A stretch of 64,000 nucleotides of DNA from JAFEDN01 sp963712715 (GCA_963712715.1 CAVQJI010000037.1:1-64000), one strand, 5' to 3'. Positions 10,101-18,607 are shown, counted from the first letter of the stretch. The notes: generated by a model from the letters alone, not told the origin. Made by a program: numbers and translations.

Positions 10101-11870
10101 ATAAGGGGCCATGATCGATACTTCCCTTTAATTCCGGGCGCGTGGCTGCAAACACTTCAGAATGGAACCGCGGTATTAAACGTTTTTCAGAAGGGAAGTG
10201 ATCTCTACTTAATGTCATCCTTTCCAGATAAAGACATAGAAGCATATAGAAATAGTTATATTTTAGTGGGGGAAAGGCTTAGATACATCACAATTACCGG
10301 TGAATATGAAGAGAGTGATGTCCCAATAAGGGATATTGCAAAATTCTTAAATGATATCAAGTTATTTAACCTGGAGGCTGAAAAATGGGTACATTTATCC
10401 GAAAATCAAGCAAAAAATTTAATAACATTAAATGGAGGCCACACCCTTCAGAAGAAAAAAAAGAAAGTAAAGACTAAGGTTATTAACCTGGGCAATGATG
10501 AACTGGAGGATGAAGCGCTCTCGACCGTTACGGAAGATTCGAAAATTGTCCCGGAGAATATACTCGGCACTAATTCCGTACTGGAAGAAAAGCTGCCCCT
10601 GGAAATCAAGCGTTCCGAGGCGCCCATTCCGGTCCCAAGCGAGTTATTGACTCTGTCTTTCAAACCCGAAGATATTCAATTTGATAGACAGGAAGAAATA
10701 TTGATAAAAACCATAACAACCGACATAAAAGCATTGGCGGGAATAGGGGAAATGACCTCGTCAGAGCACCGGTCAGCGTATTTGGAAGAGCCTGAAGAAA
10801 TAAAGAAAAGATCGATATTGTCGCTTAAAGAAAAATCCATTAAAGTTTTTTTGAAAATCTGGTCACACAATGAGATGGATCTTCCACTGGATGAGCAAAA
10901 GGATGTTTATGTACGTGATTATTTCAGGCAGACTCTGTTGAAAGATGATGAGAAATCTGTGGGCGTGACGTTTTCCGCAAAATCCCAGACTTTAAAATTC
11001 CTGCTGGAATTGCCTTTCCATAAGCTGCTGAATCCTACCAATAAGCAGTCGAATTTTACCAGCTTTTTTAGGCTGGACAACGATTATTTTAAAAAATCTG
11101 GCCTCACCGATCAAACCGATGAATTATTTTGGAAAGCCAGCTTTATCGCGCTGCCCGCTCATCTTTCAGTCGAATTTAAAGATTACCTGGAATTGAAAAA
11201 TAAAGTTGAAAAAAGCGCCACACTGGTCAAAGACACACTGCAACAGCAATTGAGTAATTATTTAAAGATAACTGTTGTTTATTATAAGGAAACTGCACCG
11301 ACAGTCAGCCGAAACCATCACGAAAACGCCATCATTTATATATTAGAGGATAAAACAGGTTGTTATCCCTTGATATCTTTGACCAGTTTGTTCGATCAGC
11401 CTCAACAGATTCTGGAGTTGATGCGCACAATGGCGCCATTGAGAAAAACAGAATTGCCCCGCACTTCAGAGACTGCCAGCGTTTCAGGATTAACCAGCCC
11501 GAATTCGCCGTCAATGTTTATTAACTGGTTAACGCGAAGGAGTGCTGTAAGTCCCGTCGATGATATTACTGAAAACCAAAACCAGGCGACTCCATTAGCC
11601 ACTCCTCCGGAAAATAGACTGTCTCCGGATGTGTTAGGAACACCTTCCCAAGTGGAATCACCAGGCTTCTTTGGTGGCTTGAGGCAGCGTGCGCAGCGTT
11701 TGTGGGTTTCTCCAACGGCCAGCCCTGACAGCTCTAATCCTGGCTCCAACTCCAGTTCTAGCTCTAGTTCCAGCTCCAGCTCCAGCTCCAGCTCCAGCTC
11801 TAGCTCTAGCTCTAGTTCCAGCTCCAGCTCTAGTTCTAGCTCAAGTTTAAGCTCTAGCAGTTCCTCCTAA
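4104..11870 (+). CDS. Giant (2588 aa) coiled-coil protein with polyserine C-terminus
   Basis: One unbroken frame of 2588 codons with an ATG preceded by an AAGGAA ribosome site. Residues 1-1450 are mostly charged, predicted coiled coil. About residues 1630-1830 form a Ser/Pro/Thr-rich linker with 39-residue tandem repeats. Residues 1830-2130 and 2250-2440 look globular. Each globular part ends in a similar segment, with HEYSQAIFLI in the first and HHENAIIYIL in the second, which suggests a duplicated domain. A short basic KKKKKK patch lies near residue 2116. The final 39 residues are serine except for one leucine. There is no signal peptide or membrane helix. I do not recognise the family. Size, coiled coils and the low-complexity tail recall secreted effectors of Legionellales, which is inference only. 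Confidence 0.8.
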   Translation: MNRKELTPKERMENRLRNSENVSEDSCLSEDFHQKTQEELMRLYGKIILAKEALPNSPEFKRLQAELIENKKTALSSHERLQKKLTAHLQHKRIYLRLLNLKADIAKDFAPFVNKSNDSGNLTNPYRYRRQLIGEMLGYATLIRHIQVEISACVQLATDIFLENSADDKLKIAEVEVDAIRNLLLKKVGDGFLPPDGKWESRDSVKNFLATEDFEAIENYLETLKNKETIFEEFIKSIPADSEIQSISEQIKYFYMRCQDSITLAANAYDKIPELQKNNLEIKNAQLEEKNQEARSRAARIIRDNKIVSGKITTLKLSIQNYLTFSKGVLKSDRHDEVELKVMNYDWSKNLNEWSTPYNLLSQLSRFLQEITHEKVGQINQNSGSSPPWSLIWKQLYFILKRKDRAPDEDSKVLNEFLEIEQSENTSFQELAKQKHRQPIDNQKETDDDEKSSVARERKRTETRLRVAPGSECIELIIHKLNIFYDYVKYLLEQNPVSPKPPVERYQTGIVLELKGLTNALKDSARKVEIAEKKLQELQQVAKQQHDKFFETENDEQKKSLQLQKGWTELASILSRKPAMSVTPTPRFEENKSLSPQFPRNPCPVVLTREVEAEERMKSAIVQSRNEQIYLRLISRISAINPQEPWQKQMRDFAQAMSEFSNAKGKTQTALTISESKFILASRHDLMTQMSENMDASSTDFLKPYYEEMQAHYRSAGSSLYEPESLESDWQAYGKIFNLMLEKLRSAWAVHAEREDNLTEEMRATLTNKETKVASKMSAVLLKLELDAKALIEDISGIANIGVISVYDRTIEKLRDFRSKLPPVQKDQKDFIKSYQGLWEVTLDRLLKNLQTYSSPENAKDHDAGEAVRDLNEAEYETIKALLIRLPEYSKICDAKQENFVNSIINSREVNDKSWPEGVRRIAGEARKLLKDEKNTLVSLMEGFNSLKNEIFSLGQFFLSSKGSIFLERQIVDLDLELDQKNKEESKKLLEEHQQELKQIEESSRGLQEIEYRQSGPKKEYNKKLKELQTKMEETEKTVIQKKLHALIDCMDSYQPACSDPLSALMKSVENRRMYHGEADLTDNFLESFRNILKKMGGVINASFYQNLVNEIKPTQNIEKKYRILIKYINQILSKQQTTLKKKESQENLSAIKSLMLLLNEKPDEFYLYLTSKFNPSKCKGLNKNAIILDNDDNVHFLINNEVILEDKNPNSSDGKSVGLPSAQQAKVNRRKLELASADSDKPYLLMGKEQEKNLIIEESLRKGKQANKKILKKIQFQNEDRYELSQIDKIIRWIEEGDEPGEDRFLVSLFRKYKKEEKSSENGFQLKDVLTEFLKATQGVQQFAILFLDVARFGGLDNTRFNVTLYREIVEGCKGASLPQKRHLLKSKIAEQIRELMKIRLQREDEFYSFHQSICGVRETKYDKPPEDSLERELIKSLIDEGGVLYRVHLLRDQIAETMIPVMEINEKLNNQSQARRQLQKDLDLIFKITGTGGQDQLELHYSGMTYIGLANREIKLNSTEDLILPPKLQEDQKQSGEPRMFTILVNTFFRKVQADLTDKLRVSGNGSRITWAPSDSELKAPTGMKGMVDVVANIPGQPVSASADQLFQALTLALSGPPPKPVTVTMIDEQKNILPDLQSSRSESSPSGSHETLPPITISQSALPNLQSSSSESSLSVSPEIKTSLMTSDPEGLLMTISQSALPNLQSSSSQSSLSVSPEIKTSLMTSDPERLLMTISQPEPNLQSSSSQSLLSVSSPTQAPLKMDSLPITISQPTPPAETIAQTNTTVPLFPDATPEINQVAQILTWLAQTTRAEVAVPVPPSLINLVNRDLLKEFMEVFFSDVLNQDIIVSTGTSGNNTVNIKRKEWGFGLKKYFEEKLPTPSIEQKAMQTIVSTYVQIQNPNNGYAQEVFCKLPSDSLRSAVVSASRTLKTKSNFTARIPKVKNFEEFFKETAWILKTKFYVFEDSKNGVLGQPRLYPTKVSHEYSQAIFLIHKKIRGHDRYFPLIPGAWLQTLQNGTAVLNVFQKGSDLYLMSSFPDKDIEAYRNSYILVGERLRYITITGEYEESDVPIRDIAKFLNDIKLFNLEAEKWVHLSENQAKNLITLNGGHTLQKKKKKVKTKVINLGNDELEDEALSTVTEDSKIVPENILGTNSVLEEKLPLEIKRSEAPIPVPSELLTLSFKPEDIQFDRQEEILIKTITTDIKALAGIGEMTSSEHRSAYLEEPEEIKKRSILSLKEKSIKVFLKIWSHNEMDLPLDEQKDVYVRDYFRQTLLKDDEKSVGVTFSAKSQTLKFLLELPFHKLLNPTNKQSNFTSFFRLDNDYFKKSGLTDQTDELFWKASFIALPAHLSVEFKDYLELKNKVEKSATLVKDTLQQQLSNYLKITVVYYKETAPTVSRNHHENAIIYILEDKTGCYPLISLTSLFDQPQQILELMRTMAPLRKTELPRTSETASVSGLTSPNSPSMFINWLTRRSAVSPVDDITENQNQATPLATPPENRLSPDVLGTPSQVESPGFFGGLRQRAQRLWVSPTASPDSSNPGSNSSSSSSSSSSSSSSSSSSSSSSSSSSSSSSSSLSSSSSS
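9078..9370 (+). repeat. 117-bp in-frame tandem repeat inside the giant gene
   Basis: Two nearly identical 117-bp units start at 9078 and 9195, followed by a partial third at 9312. Each encodes 39 residues beginning TISQSALPNLQSSSS and continuing through SVSPEIKTSLMTSDPE. More degenerate copies flank them. The length keeps the reading frame, so copy number can vary without breaking the protein. Confidence 0.9.
11751..11867 (+). repeat. Hexanucleotide microsatellite encoding a polyserine tail
   Basis: Thirty-nine consecutive codons, 38 of them serine, alternate almost strictly between TCN and AGY codons, so the DNA is a TCYAGY hexamer repeat directly before the stop codon. Gain or loss of a unit changes the tail by two residues without shifting the frame. 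Confidence 0.95.
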
Positions 11871-11912
11871 TCGATGAAGTTTTATGCGGTAAAGAAGGAA
11901 TTTTCTCCAACT

Positions 11913-11933
11913 TCCCCCTTTGAAAAAGGGGGA
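11913..11933. terminator. Hairpin between the giant gene and gmhB
   Basis: TCCCCCTT and AAGGGGGA form a short GC-rich stem between two convergent genes. T-rich sequence follows at 11944. It could act as a bidirectional terminator, or be a fragment of a dispersed repeat. Confidence 0.45.
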
Positions 11934-11960
11934 TTGAGGGGGATTTTTATATATAAATCC

Positions 11961-12500
11961 CTAGTACCGCAGGACTTCGCCTAAATTGTCATACACCGCA
12001 ACGTTGCCGAGATCTTCGCCACTGGCGAGGGTGTGAGCCCCTGAGCCGGTTTTCACAAGCGCCGCCGGACAGCCGATGGCCTGTGCGGCGCGAATGTCGC
12101 GGAGACTGTCACCGATGAATAATCCTTCACGGGTTAAATCCACGCTAAAATCTTTGGCAATCTGGATAAGCATACCGGGATGAGGCTTGCGGCAGGGACA
12201 ATGATCTTCACTGCGATGCGGACAAAAATACACGCCATCTAAATGAGCGCCCACTTTGGCGGCTTCGATGTGCATTTTAAGATGGATGTTTAGCAATTCC
12301 GCGAATGAAAAATAGCCCCGCGCCACCCCGGACTGGTTACTGGCGACGACTACGCGATGACCCGCACGGTTCATTTGAGCAATGGCGGCTAAGGCGCCGG
12401 GAATTGCATGCCATTCGTCGGGAGACTTAATAAAATCCGGCGAATCTTCATTAATCACCCCATCGCGATCTAAAATAATCAGCATATCTAATAAATCCAT
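11961..12500 (-). CDS. gmhB: D-glycero-beta-D-manno-heptose-1,7-bisphosphate 7-phosphatase
   Basis: A HAD-superfamily (class III) phosphatase that removes the C7 phosphate in ADP-heptose synthesis for the LPS inner core. The catalytic LDRDGVIN motif is at the N-terminus, followed by VVASNQSGVARG, a zinc-binding Cys/His loop (CPHRSEDHCPCRKPHPG) and GDSLRDIRAAQ. About 180 residues, normal for the family. The open frame extends upstream to 12566, but those extra residues are translated from a dispersed repeat, so I place the start at the ATG at 12500; the ATG at 12485 is the alternative. Neither has a strong ribosome site. The repeat copy may also have replaced the original 5' region. Confidence 0.88.
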   Translation of the reverse strand: MDLLDMLIILDRDGVINEDSPDFIKSPDEWHAIPGALAAIAQMNRAGHRVVVASNQSGVARGYFSFAELLNIHLKMHIEAAKVGAHLDGVYFCPHRSEDHCPCRKPHPGMLIQIAKDFSVDLTREGLFIGDSLRDIRAAQAIGCPAALVKTGSGAHTLASGEDLGNVAVYDNLGEVLRY

Positions 12501-12545
12501 TTGCAAAGTCAATATTTTAAAGATTCGACAGGCGCTAACGAGACC
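12494..12545. repeat. Copy of the arm of the 33.3-kb inverted-repeat element
   Basis: About 50 bases match 33318-33368 almost exactly, including CATTTGCAAAGTCAATATTT and GGCGCTAACGAGAC. Only one arm is present here. It lies between the stop of the upstream permease gene and the start of gmhB and overlaps the first gmhB codons. Confidence 0.8.
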
Positions 12546-12549
12546 GGCG

Positions 12550-13737
12550 TTATTTGAATACTTCAATCAAACCGTAAATGGCCAGCGCCGCGGCCAGCAA
12601 AATTTCCAGACCCAACAAACCGCGACCGCCCCACACGCGGTAACCGCTGGCCGTTTTTTTCACGTAACGTCCGCTCCATGCCATCAACCCGGGCAGAAGC
12701 ATCAACAGTACCACGCAAATCACTCCCGCATACGCTAACGCTTTTACGAAAATTCCCGGCCAAAACACCACAATCAGGAAAGGCGGTGCAATCGCCGTCA
12801 GAGTGACCTGCCAACGGTGAAGTGTTTTTTGTTTATTGATGCGTAAGCCGTCCGCCAGAAAATCCCACAAACACAAACCGACCCCCAAAAATGAAGTGAC
12901 CACGCAAATCACTGTAAACAGGTGCGCAGTAGACGCTATGGTATGCGATTTTCCCGCACTGAGAGCCGAAGTTAAATCACTGACGGCGTGCGAAGAGCTA
13001 GACATTTGTATCAACTGACCTCGGTCGATGGTGCCCTGCACCGCTAAATCCCACAATAAGTAGCAGACAAGCGGAATCGCACTGCCCACGCCTACTGCCA
13101 GCCGCAAGGCTTTGACATTGCTATTAAAATAAGTTCGCAGACTGGGAATAACCGTCGCATAACCAAACGAGGTAATGACCACCATCACCGCTCCGGCTAA
13201 CAGCCGTGTCTGACCGGCCTCTAATTTTGGCAGTTGGGCATGCGGGATTACCAGCAGCACCAATAAAAGATAAGCGCCCATTTTAACCGTCATCAATAGC
13301 CGGTTAGCGCGGTCGACGGTGCGAATGCCGCAGTGGATAATGATGCCGAAAATGAGCACGAATATCAGACCGCCCAGCCATTGGGGAATCGTTAAATGCA
13401 TGCTTGCAAACAGGCGCATGACTAAATCCGAACCGCCGGCAATATATGCTGATAACAGGGCGTACAGCAGCATTAAGTAGATGATCCAGGTAATCAGCCG
13501 GCCCCCGTTGCCGAGGGTGGCTTTGGCCATCGACACCATGTTGGTATGTTCAGGCAGCCACAAATTAACTTCAAGAATAAAAAACGCGCCGAAAGTCATG
13601 ATCAGCCATGCGAAAAAAAATAAACCTATCGAATGGAAAAATCCGCCGCCGGCAGTCGCCATGGGCAACGCCAATAACCCCCCGCCAATGGAAGTGCCGA
13701 TAATTAATAAAGTGCCGCCAGTGATTTTGCTGATCAT
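12550..13737 (-). CDS. Aromatic amino-acid permease, HAAAP (TyrP/Mtr) family
   Basis: A 395-residue inner-membrane protein with about eleven hydrophobic segments, of the hydroxy/aromatic amino-acid permease family that imports tyrosine or tryptophan with protons. It opens with the typical GGTLLIIGTSIGGGLLALPM segment near residue 6. The frame is open to 13833, but that extension reads antisense through the 3' end of fmt, so the ATG at 13737 is chosen; it gives the usual family N-terminus. Substrate (Tyr or Trp) cannot be fixed from sequence. Such permeases are numerous in Legionellales, where amino acids taken from the host are a main carbon source (established for Legionella and Coxiella). 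Confidence 0.85.
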   Translation of the reverse strand: MISKITGGTLLIIGTSIGGGLLALPMATAGGGFFHSIGLFFFAWLIMTFGAFFILEVNLWLPEHTNMVSMAKATLGNGGRLITWIIYLMLLYALLSAYIAGGSDLVMRLFASMHLTIPQWLGGLIFVLIFGIIIHCGIRTVDRANRLLMTVKMGAYLLLVLLVIPHAQLPKLEAGQTRLLAGAVMVVITSFGYATVIPSLRTYFNSNVKALRLAVGVGSAIPLVCYLLWDLAVQGTIDRGQLIQMSSSSHAVSDLTSALSAGKSHTIASTAHLFTVICVVTSFLGVGLCLWDFLADGLRINKQKTLHRWQVTLTAIAPPFLIVVFWPGIFVKALAYAGVICVVLLMLLPGLMAWSGRYVKKTASGYRVWGGRGLLGLEILLAAALAIYGLIEVFK

Positions 13738-13745
13738 AAGATATT

Positions 13746-14690
13746 TTATTCCAAACGGGTAATGCCTGCGCGCCAATGTTGGGCTTGACCACGTATGAAG
13801 TCTGCCACAGATACCGGTTTTCCGCCAGGCCATTGCACTTGCAGCAGCCGCAGGCTGCCCCCGCCGGTAGCGATATCGATCCCGGCCTTTTCGATGCCGG
13901 CCACCGTTCCCGGAGGCCTTTGATGGTTTATGGGCAGTGCTTCTGCCTGCCAGATACGCAGAATTTTGCCTTCAAGATGTGTAAAAGCGACTGGCCATGG
14001 ATGATAAGCGCGCACCGACCGCTCTAATTCAGAAGCAGGCAGCCGCCAATCGATTTGGGCATCATTTTTAGAAATTTTACGAGTATATGTAGCGAGTTGT
14101 TCATTCTGGGAAATGCCCTGCAGTGTGTTAGCGGCAAGCAATTCCAGGCTGGTCAACAGGGCCGCAGCGCCCTGTGCGGCGAGAACGTCATGCAATTGCC
14201 CGCTGGTTTCCTTGCCGCTGAGCGGGTAAGGTGTTTGCAGCAAAATGGGTCCGGCGTCCATGCGTGGCGTTAGCTGAATAATACTCACGCCGGTAATTTC
14301 ATCACCAGCGAGAATAGCGGATTGAATCGGCGTAGAGCCTCGCCAGCGCGGCAGTAGCGAAGGATGAACGTTGACTGCGCCATAGCGCGGAATCCCCAGC
14401 ACAGCCTTGGGCAGCAGTAAACCGTAAGCCACTACCACCATCAGATCAGCCTGTAAATCCCGTAATTTTTGCTGTTCGAGAGGGTCGCGCAAACTTTCAG
14501 GTTGATAAACCGGCAAACGATGGTTCAAAGCCAGTTGTTTAACCGGACTGGCCGTCAAAAGCTGTCCACGTCCAGCGGGACGATCCGGCTGGGTATACAC
14601 CGCGATAACCTGATGCCGCGAATTTAACAACGCTTCCAGCGAGGGCGTCGCAAACTCCGGCGTCCCGCAAAAAATAATTTTTAATGTCAT
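13746..14690 (-). CDS. fmt: Methionyl-tRNA formyltransferase
   Basis: Formylates initiator Met-tRNA with 10-formyl-THF as donor. The N-terminus KIIFCGTPEFATPSLEALL is diagnostic, as is the core VNVHPSLLPRWRGSTPIQ with the catalytic Asn-His-Asp set (HPSLLPRWRG and MDAGPI). The C-terminal domain runs from about residue 205. 314 residues, standard length. The ATG at 14690 is chosen over upstream in-frame codons because it starts exactly at the conserved N-terminus. fmt often sits beside def and close to dprA; here def is absent and fmt diverges from dprA. Confidence 0.95.
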   Translation of the reverse strand: MTLKIIFCGTPEFATPSLEALLNSRHQVIAVYTQPDRPAGRGQLLTASPVKQLALNHRLPVYQPESLRDPLEQQKLRDLQADLMVVVAYGLLLPKAVLGIPRYGAVNVHPSLLPRWRGSTPIQSAILAGDEITGVSIIQLTPRMDAGPILLQTPYPLSGKETSGQLHDVLAAQGAAALLTSLELLAANTLQGISQNEQLATYTRKISKNDAQIDWRLPASELERSVRAYHPWPVAFTHLEGKILRIWQAEALPINHQRPPGTVAGIEKAGIDIATGGGSLRLLQVQWPGGKPVSVADFIRGQAQHWRAGITRLE

Positions 14691-14785
14691 CAATCCATTG
14701 TAAATAAAAACCTGGAGTTTGAATATCTTTGATACTTTGCAAAACACGGTATTGTAAAAAATGCTCCGGACTTTAGTATGGACGG

Positions 14786-15869
14786 ATGGAACTGGAATAT
14801 TGGCTCAGATTGTGCAATGCCCGCAATTTATCGCCGCTGATGTATACGCGGTTGCTGCAGCATTTTGGCAGTCCGCGCGCGGTTTGTGAGGCGGGAGAGA
14901 CTGCGCTGACTGCCTGTGGAGTCAAGACAGAGGCTATCACCGAGTTACTACAGCCGGACCGGGCGTTGCTGGAGCAGGAATACCGTTGGTCGGAAGAGCC
15001 TCTGCAGAGCATCCTGACTTTGGAAGATGAGCGCTATCCGGGTTTATTGAAAGCCATCGCCGATCCGCCGCCGGTGTTGTTTGTTTGGGGTGATGTGACA
15101 GCGCTGTCCAGGCCTCAGTTGGCGCTGGTCGGAAGCCGGCAGCCTTCCCCTGGCGGGTTAAAGGCTGCTGGAGAGTTAGCCGTTGCCCTGGTAGGAGCGG
15201 GTTACACCATCACCAGTGGGTTGGCGGCGGGAATTGACGCCGCCGGTCATCGCGGGGCACTGGATGCGAAAGGGACTACCGTGGCGGTGCTGGGCAGCGG
15301 ATTGTCGCGCATTTATCCCGCGCGCCACCACCAGCTCGCCGCAGACATCGCTGTTCACGGAGCGATAGTCAGTGAATTTTCTCCGGATGTGGCTCCTCTG
15401 CCCGCCCATTTTCCGAGACGTAATCGTGTCATCAGTGGCCTGAGCGCCGGCACGTGTGTGGTTGAAGCCACACTGCGCAGCGGCTCCTTAATCACGGCGA
15501 AACTGGCAACCGATCAGGGGCGGGAGGTCTTTGCCGTTCCAGGCTCCATTTATAACCCGGCGACACAGGGTTGTCATCGCTTAATTCAGGAAGGCGCGAA
15601 ATTGGTGACCGAAGCCGCCGATATTCTCGCAGAGCTTAGGCCAGACAGTTCCTCTCTGCAAATTATTTCCACTCATATTCGGCCGCAGCCCCTTGAACTT
15701 GATTATGATTGCCGCCAACTGTTACAGTGTGTAGGTTTTGAAGCCTACCACGGTGGATCAGTTGGTACAGCGCAGCGGTCTTACCGCGGCGCAAGTGACT
15801 GAATTATTGTTGGCGCTGGAGTTAAAAGGTTATATCCATACCGCCGCTGGCGGTTATTTCTGCAGGTAG
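14786..15869 (+). CDS. dprA: DNA processing protein DprA (one frameshift)
   Basis: Loads RecA on incoming single-stranded DNA in natural transformation. The Rossmann-like core is clear: LALVGSRQPSPGG near residue 112, GYTITSGLAAGIDAAGHRGAL, TTVAVLGSGLSRIYPA, FPRRNRVISGLS and EVFAVPGSIYNPATQGCHRLIQEGAKLV. The annotated frame stops at 15802, but after VGFE the correct continuation (PTTVDQLVQRSGL, a winged-helix DprA C-terminal domain) lies one frame over and ends at 15869. Removing one G near 15741 restores it. The stop then falls 3 bases before smg, as expected for the dprA-smg-topA order. The lesion is either a sequence error or a recent mutation affecting only the C-terminal domain. Confidence 0.88.
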
Positions 15870-15872
15870 AGC

Positions 15873-16253
15873 ATGCAAAAAAAAGAAGCATTAATGCTAT
15901 TACAAATGATTCACGAAGCGACACAATGGTTAATGGGACTGACGGAACCCGTTGTGAAATCTGTGCCGTCGCCGGAACAGCCGTCGTTACGGATTTTTTC
16001 TGAAGATGAATGCGAATCCCTGTCATTGCCGTGCCGGCGGTTTCTGTTATCTTTAGAACAGCAGGGGATTGTCGGCCCCGTGTTGCGGGAGCGTATTATC
16101 CATCACGCCATGCAATTACAGGTTAAAAATATCGATTTGAATGTCATCGAAGGCATTACCCGAATTATCCTATCCCGCCACCCGGAAAACGAGGACGCTT
16201 TAAGGCGCATGGAATTGCTGCTGACCGAAAATGACAACCATACCCTTCACTGA
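15873..16253 (+). CDS. smg: Smg family protein (DUF494)
   Basis: A 126-residue member of the Smg family, recognised by RIFSEDECESLSLPCRRFLL, the glutamine/leucine-rich middle and the conserved C-terminal part; cellular role not established. About 30 residues shorter at the N-terminus than the E. coli protein (157 aa). It lies between dprA (3 bases) and topA (10 bases), the classical arrangement, and is very likely co-transcribed with both. Confidence 0.88.
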   Translation: MQKKEALMLLQMIHEATQWLMGLTEPVVKSVPSPEQPSLRIFSEDECESLSLPCRRFLLSLEQQGIVGPVLRERIIHHAMQLQVKNIDLNVIEGITRIILSRHPENEDALRRMELLLTENDNHTLH

Positions 16254-16263
16254 GGATTGAGCC

Positions 16264-18526
16264 ATGGCGCAATTTGTGGTGGTAGTGGAATCTCCCGCCA
16301 AAGCAAAGACCATTGAAAAATATTTAGGCAAACAATACAGAGTCATGGCCTCATACGGCCACGTGCGCGATTTGGTCCCCAAAGAAGGGGCTGTCGATCC
16401 TGATCACGATTTTGCGATGAAATATCAGGTGATCGAAAGAAATCAAAAGCATGTGGACGCCATTGCCAAAGCCGTTAAAAGCAGCGATGGCGTTTACCTG
16501 GCTCCCGATCCGGATCGAGAAGGCGAGGCCATCGCCTGGCATATACTGGAACTATTGGAGGAGCGCGGCGCCATCGGAGACAAGCCGGTTTCGCGCGTGG
16601 TGTTCCACGAAATCACCAAGTCCGCCGATTAAAAACGCGGTGGAACATCCCCGGCAAATTTCTCTCGATTTAGTCAACGCCCAACAGGCCCGGCGCGCGC
16701 TGGACTATTTGGTGGGTTTTAATCTGTCGCCATTATTGTGGCGGAAAATCCGCCCTGGCCTGTCCGCGGGACGCGTCCAAAGTCCGGCCTTGCGAATGAT
16801 CGTTGAACGCGAAGAAGAGATTGAAAAATTTATTAGCCGCGAATACTGGAGTATTCACGCGCATTTAACCGAACAGGAACAAAAGTTTAGCGCACATTTA
16901 ATTGAATATCAGGGCAAAAAAATAGAGCAGTTCAGCGTTACTGATGAAAAATCCGCGCGTTCGATTACCGAAAATCTAAAGCAATTAGCGCAAGGACGTT
17001 TACAGGTCGTCAAGGTCAGTAAAAAAGCGCGCAAGCGCCATCCCGCGCCGCCTTTTATTACTTCCACTTTACAGCAGGAGGCTGCGCGTAAACTGGGATT
17101 CACTGCGCAACGGACTATGCAGGTCGCGCAACAATTATATGAAGAAGGTTACATCAGTTACATGCGCACCGATTCGGTGTCGCTGGCGCAGGAAGCGCTG
17201 GCGGAGATCCGTGAATATATTGCGGCCCGTTATGGCGCGAATCAGGTGCCTGCGGAACCTCGGGTTTATAAATCCAAATCAAAAAATGCTCAGGAAGCGC
17301 ACGAAGCGATTCGGCCTACCTCAGCTAACCGCGAACCTGAACAATTGCAGGAACTCCTGAATGCCGAGCAATCCAAACTGTATACTCTGATTTGGAAAAG
17401 AACCGTGGCCTGTCAAATGATTGACGCGACCATCGATACCGTCGCCGTCGACCTGTCCGCTCAGGAAGGCATTTTTCGTGCGAACGGTTCGATGATTGTC
17501 GACCCTGGTTTTATTAATGTGTATCAGGAAGGATACGACGATAAGAAAAAAGAAGAAGACGACAGCAACAAAATGCTGCCACCGCTCAAGGAAAAACAAT
17601 GGGTTACCTTGCTGGATATCCTCGGCGATCAGCATTTTACCGAGCCGCCGCCCCGTTACACGGAAGCGACACTGGTGAAAGGTTTGGAAGAGCGGGGGAT
17701 TGGCCGGCCTTCTACTTATGCCAGTATTATCGCTACATTAAAAAATCGCGAATACGTAACGCTGGAGAGTAAGCGGTTTATGCCAACCGACGTCGGCCGC
17801 ATCGTCAACCGGTTTTTAACCAATTACTTTACTCAATATGTCGATTATGATTTTACCGCGCGTTTGGAAGACGATCTGGACGATATCGCTCGCGGTGAAA
17901 AAGTCTGGGTGCCGGTATTGTCGGCATTCTGGAAGCCATTTAAAGATCTGGTAGGAAAGATTCAGGAAAGCGTTAAGCGCAGTGACGTCACTCAGGAAAA
18001 AACCGACGAAAAATGTCCGGATTGTGGGCATCCGCTGGTGATCCGTTTAGGCAAGCGTGGACGCTTTATTGGTTGCAGCAATTATCCGGAATGTAAATAC
18101 ACGCGCAATGTGGGCGAAGAAACCGCCGAGCCATCGGCGCAGGTCATTGCTGACCGTAAATGTCCCAATTGCGGCGGCGATTTATTAGTCAAGCACGGCC
18201 CGTATGGGAAATTTATCGGTTGTAGCAATTATCCCGATTGTCATTTTTTGGAGCCCCTGGAAAAACCCAAAGACAGCGGCGTGCAATGCCCCGAATGTCA
18301 TCAGGGAACCATTCTCCAGCGCAAGTCGAAGCGCGGTAAAATATTCTATTCCTGCTCGCGCTACCCCGATTGTAAATATGCGCTGTGGAACGAGCCTATC
18401 AAAGAAGTCTGTCCCAACTGCAAGTGGCCCATTTTAACGGTTAAAACCACCCGCAAAAAAGGCCGGGAAAAACTCTGCCCGCAACCGAATTGTGGTTACA
18501 GCGTCCCTTTTCCCGAAGCGGAATAA
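16264..18526 (+). CDS. topA: DNA topoisomerase I (one frameshift)
   Basis: Type IA topoisomerase that relaxes negative supercoils. The Toprim domain occupies the N-terminus (VVVESPAKAKTIEKYLG and the acidic PDREGEAIAWH motif). The catalytic tyrosine is in GYISYMRTDS, followed by AQEAHEAIRPT and GIGRPSTYASII. Four C-terminal Cys4 zinc ribbons begin at about 18013 (CPDCGHP, CPNCGGD, CPECHQG, CPNCKWP). The frame breaks at about 16624: the first frame ends at 16632 after ITKSAD, while homology continues as AIKNAVEHPRQISLDLVNAQ in the next frame. Deleting the G in GCCGATTAAA restores one reading of about 753 residues. topA is normally essential, so an error in the sequence is the likeliest explanation. 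Confidence 0.92.
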
Positions 18527-18607
18527 ATTCCGAAATTGTGTCAAAAATCCCCATTCGCTACGAATTGCGGTGACGGAGGCGGGTCTGGCCGGCTCGCGCA
18601 GCGAGCG

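Noticed and set aside
4083..11750. Antisense ORFs of 60-115 codons opposite the giant genes.
   Set aside because: They follow from the codon usage of the sense strand, lack ribosome sites and resemble no family.
16450..16632. Programmed ribosomal frameshifting in topA.
   Set aside because: No slippery heptamer, prfB-like stop or stimulatory structure; similar lesions occur in many other genes of the window.
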